6,806 bases of DNA, taken from Bacteroidota bacterium. GTDB lineage: Bacteria > Bacteroidota > Bacteroidia > Chitinophagales > Chitinophagaceae. How positions within the stretch are numbered: the first letter of the stretch is position 1; each line of letters starts with the position of its first letter. Position numbers and translations under genes: made by a program. The stretch spans positions 1 to 6,806 of the forward strand of contig JAFAFV010000080.1 of assembly GCA_023423285.1 (NCBI GenBank), given 5' to 3'. Shown piece after piece: positions 6,420 through 6,806 of the stretch. Under the pieces are notes generated by a model. It saw nothing but the letters and a program-made list of their open reading frames with translations, made no database searches and was not told where the DNA came from.

Positions 6420-6806
6420 ATCAGAAAGAAACTATAAAGCAAACAGAGGAAGAAATAGTAGAAGATTTTTCACTATTTGATGATTGGGACGGCAAATACG
6501 AATACATCATCGACCTCGGAAAAAAATTGCCTCCGCTTGATGATCAATATAAAACCGACGAAAACAAAGTAAAAGGTTGCCAGTCCACGGTTTGGCTGCA
6601 CGCTGAACATAAAGACGGGAAAGTTTTTTATTATGCAGACAGCGATGCGGTGATAGTGAAAGGCCTAATCAGTATGTTGATTCGTGTATTGAGCGGTCAT
6701 ACTCCTGATGAAATCATCAATGCCGACCTGAATTTTATCAACAAAATAGGCATGACGGCGCACCTGGCACAAACCCGCGCCAATGGCCTGCTGGCAATGG
6801 TAAAGC
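6416..6806 (+). CDS. sufE: Sulfur acceptor protein SufE (3' end outside window)
   Basis: SufE takes the persulfide sulfur from SufS Cys363, stimulates its turnover and hands the sulfur to SufB. Reading from ATG 6416 gives 130 residues with no stop before the window ends; SufE proteins are about 140 residues, so only the last few are missing. The diagnostic loop VKGCQSTVWL contains the acceptor Cys55 (E. coli Cys51), preceded by EEFSLFDDW-like residues (VEDFSLFDDWDGKYEYIIDLG) and followed by the typical ISMLIRVLSGHTPDEI and GMTAHLAQTRANGLLAMVK helices. The ATG shares bases with the TGA of the preceding gene (ATGA, 6416-6419), suggesting translational coupling; no other in-frame ATG lies before the catalytic loop. 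The first 20 or so codons are AT-rich like the gene before it, and the rest returns to the operon average. Confidence 0.94.
   Translation, partial: MNQKETIKQTEEEIVEDFSLFDDWDGKYEYIIDLGKKLPPLDDQYKTDENKVKGCQSTVWLHAEHKDGKVFYYADSDAVIVKGLISMLIRVLSGHTPDEIINADLNFINKIGMTAHLAQTRANGLLAMVK

Overview
The window carries most of a SUF iron-sulfur cluster assembly operon from a member of the Bacteroidota. Chitinophagaceae or close relatives fit best, but that rank is a guess from style rather than a search. The signs are a perfect Bacteroidota-type -7 promoter element (TAnnTTTG, here TATCTTTG), start codons without clear Shine-Dalgarno sequences, coding DNA of moderate G+C (about 45% in hand-counted stretches), and the gene order sufB-sufC-sufD-sufS-(insert)-sufE. 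All genes lie on the + strand. I saw no tRNA, rRNA, CRISPR array or insertion sequence, and no gene-free stretch longer than 300 bases.

Layout: 1-723 is the 3' part of an alpha/beta-hydrolase (esterase-like) gene that enters from outside the window and appears unrelated to the SUF genes. Positions 724-841 hold the suf control region. It contains a perfect 9+9 bp inverted repeat (803-811 and 818-826) immediately upstream of a TATCTTTG element (830-837). The element ends only four bases before the ATG at 842, so the sufB mRNA is probably leaderless or nearly so, and the earlier in-frame ATG at 824 is very unlikely to be the start. Then come sufB (842-2326), a 166-base spacer, sufC (2493-3245), a 90-base spacer, sufD (3336-4637), a 51-base spacer and sufS (4689-5906). 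Next is a short AT-rich gene for a predicted exported protein (5910-6419), followed by sufE (6416-6806), which runs off the right edge.

Working together: SufS takes sulfur from cysteine as a persulfide, SufE accepts it and passes it to the SufBCD scaffold, and the SufC ATPase drives assembly of the Fe-S cluster at the SufB/SufD interface. All key residues that could be checked are present, so the system looks intact as far as the window shows. No sufA-type carrier and no Rrf2/IscR/SufR-type regulator lies in the window.

The unusual part is the gene between sufS and sufE. It encodes a signal peptide followed by what looks like a divergent TonB C-terminal-like domain. Its G+C is clearly lower than that of its neighbours (about 32% against about 45%), its start codon is not ATG, and it is tightly stitched into the operon (3 bases after sufS, 4-base overlap with sufE). 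An exported protein translated from the middle of a cytosolic Fe-S assembly operon is the main candidate for something undescribed here. The dyad over the suf promoter is the second.
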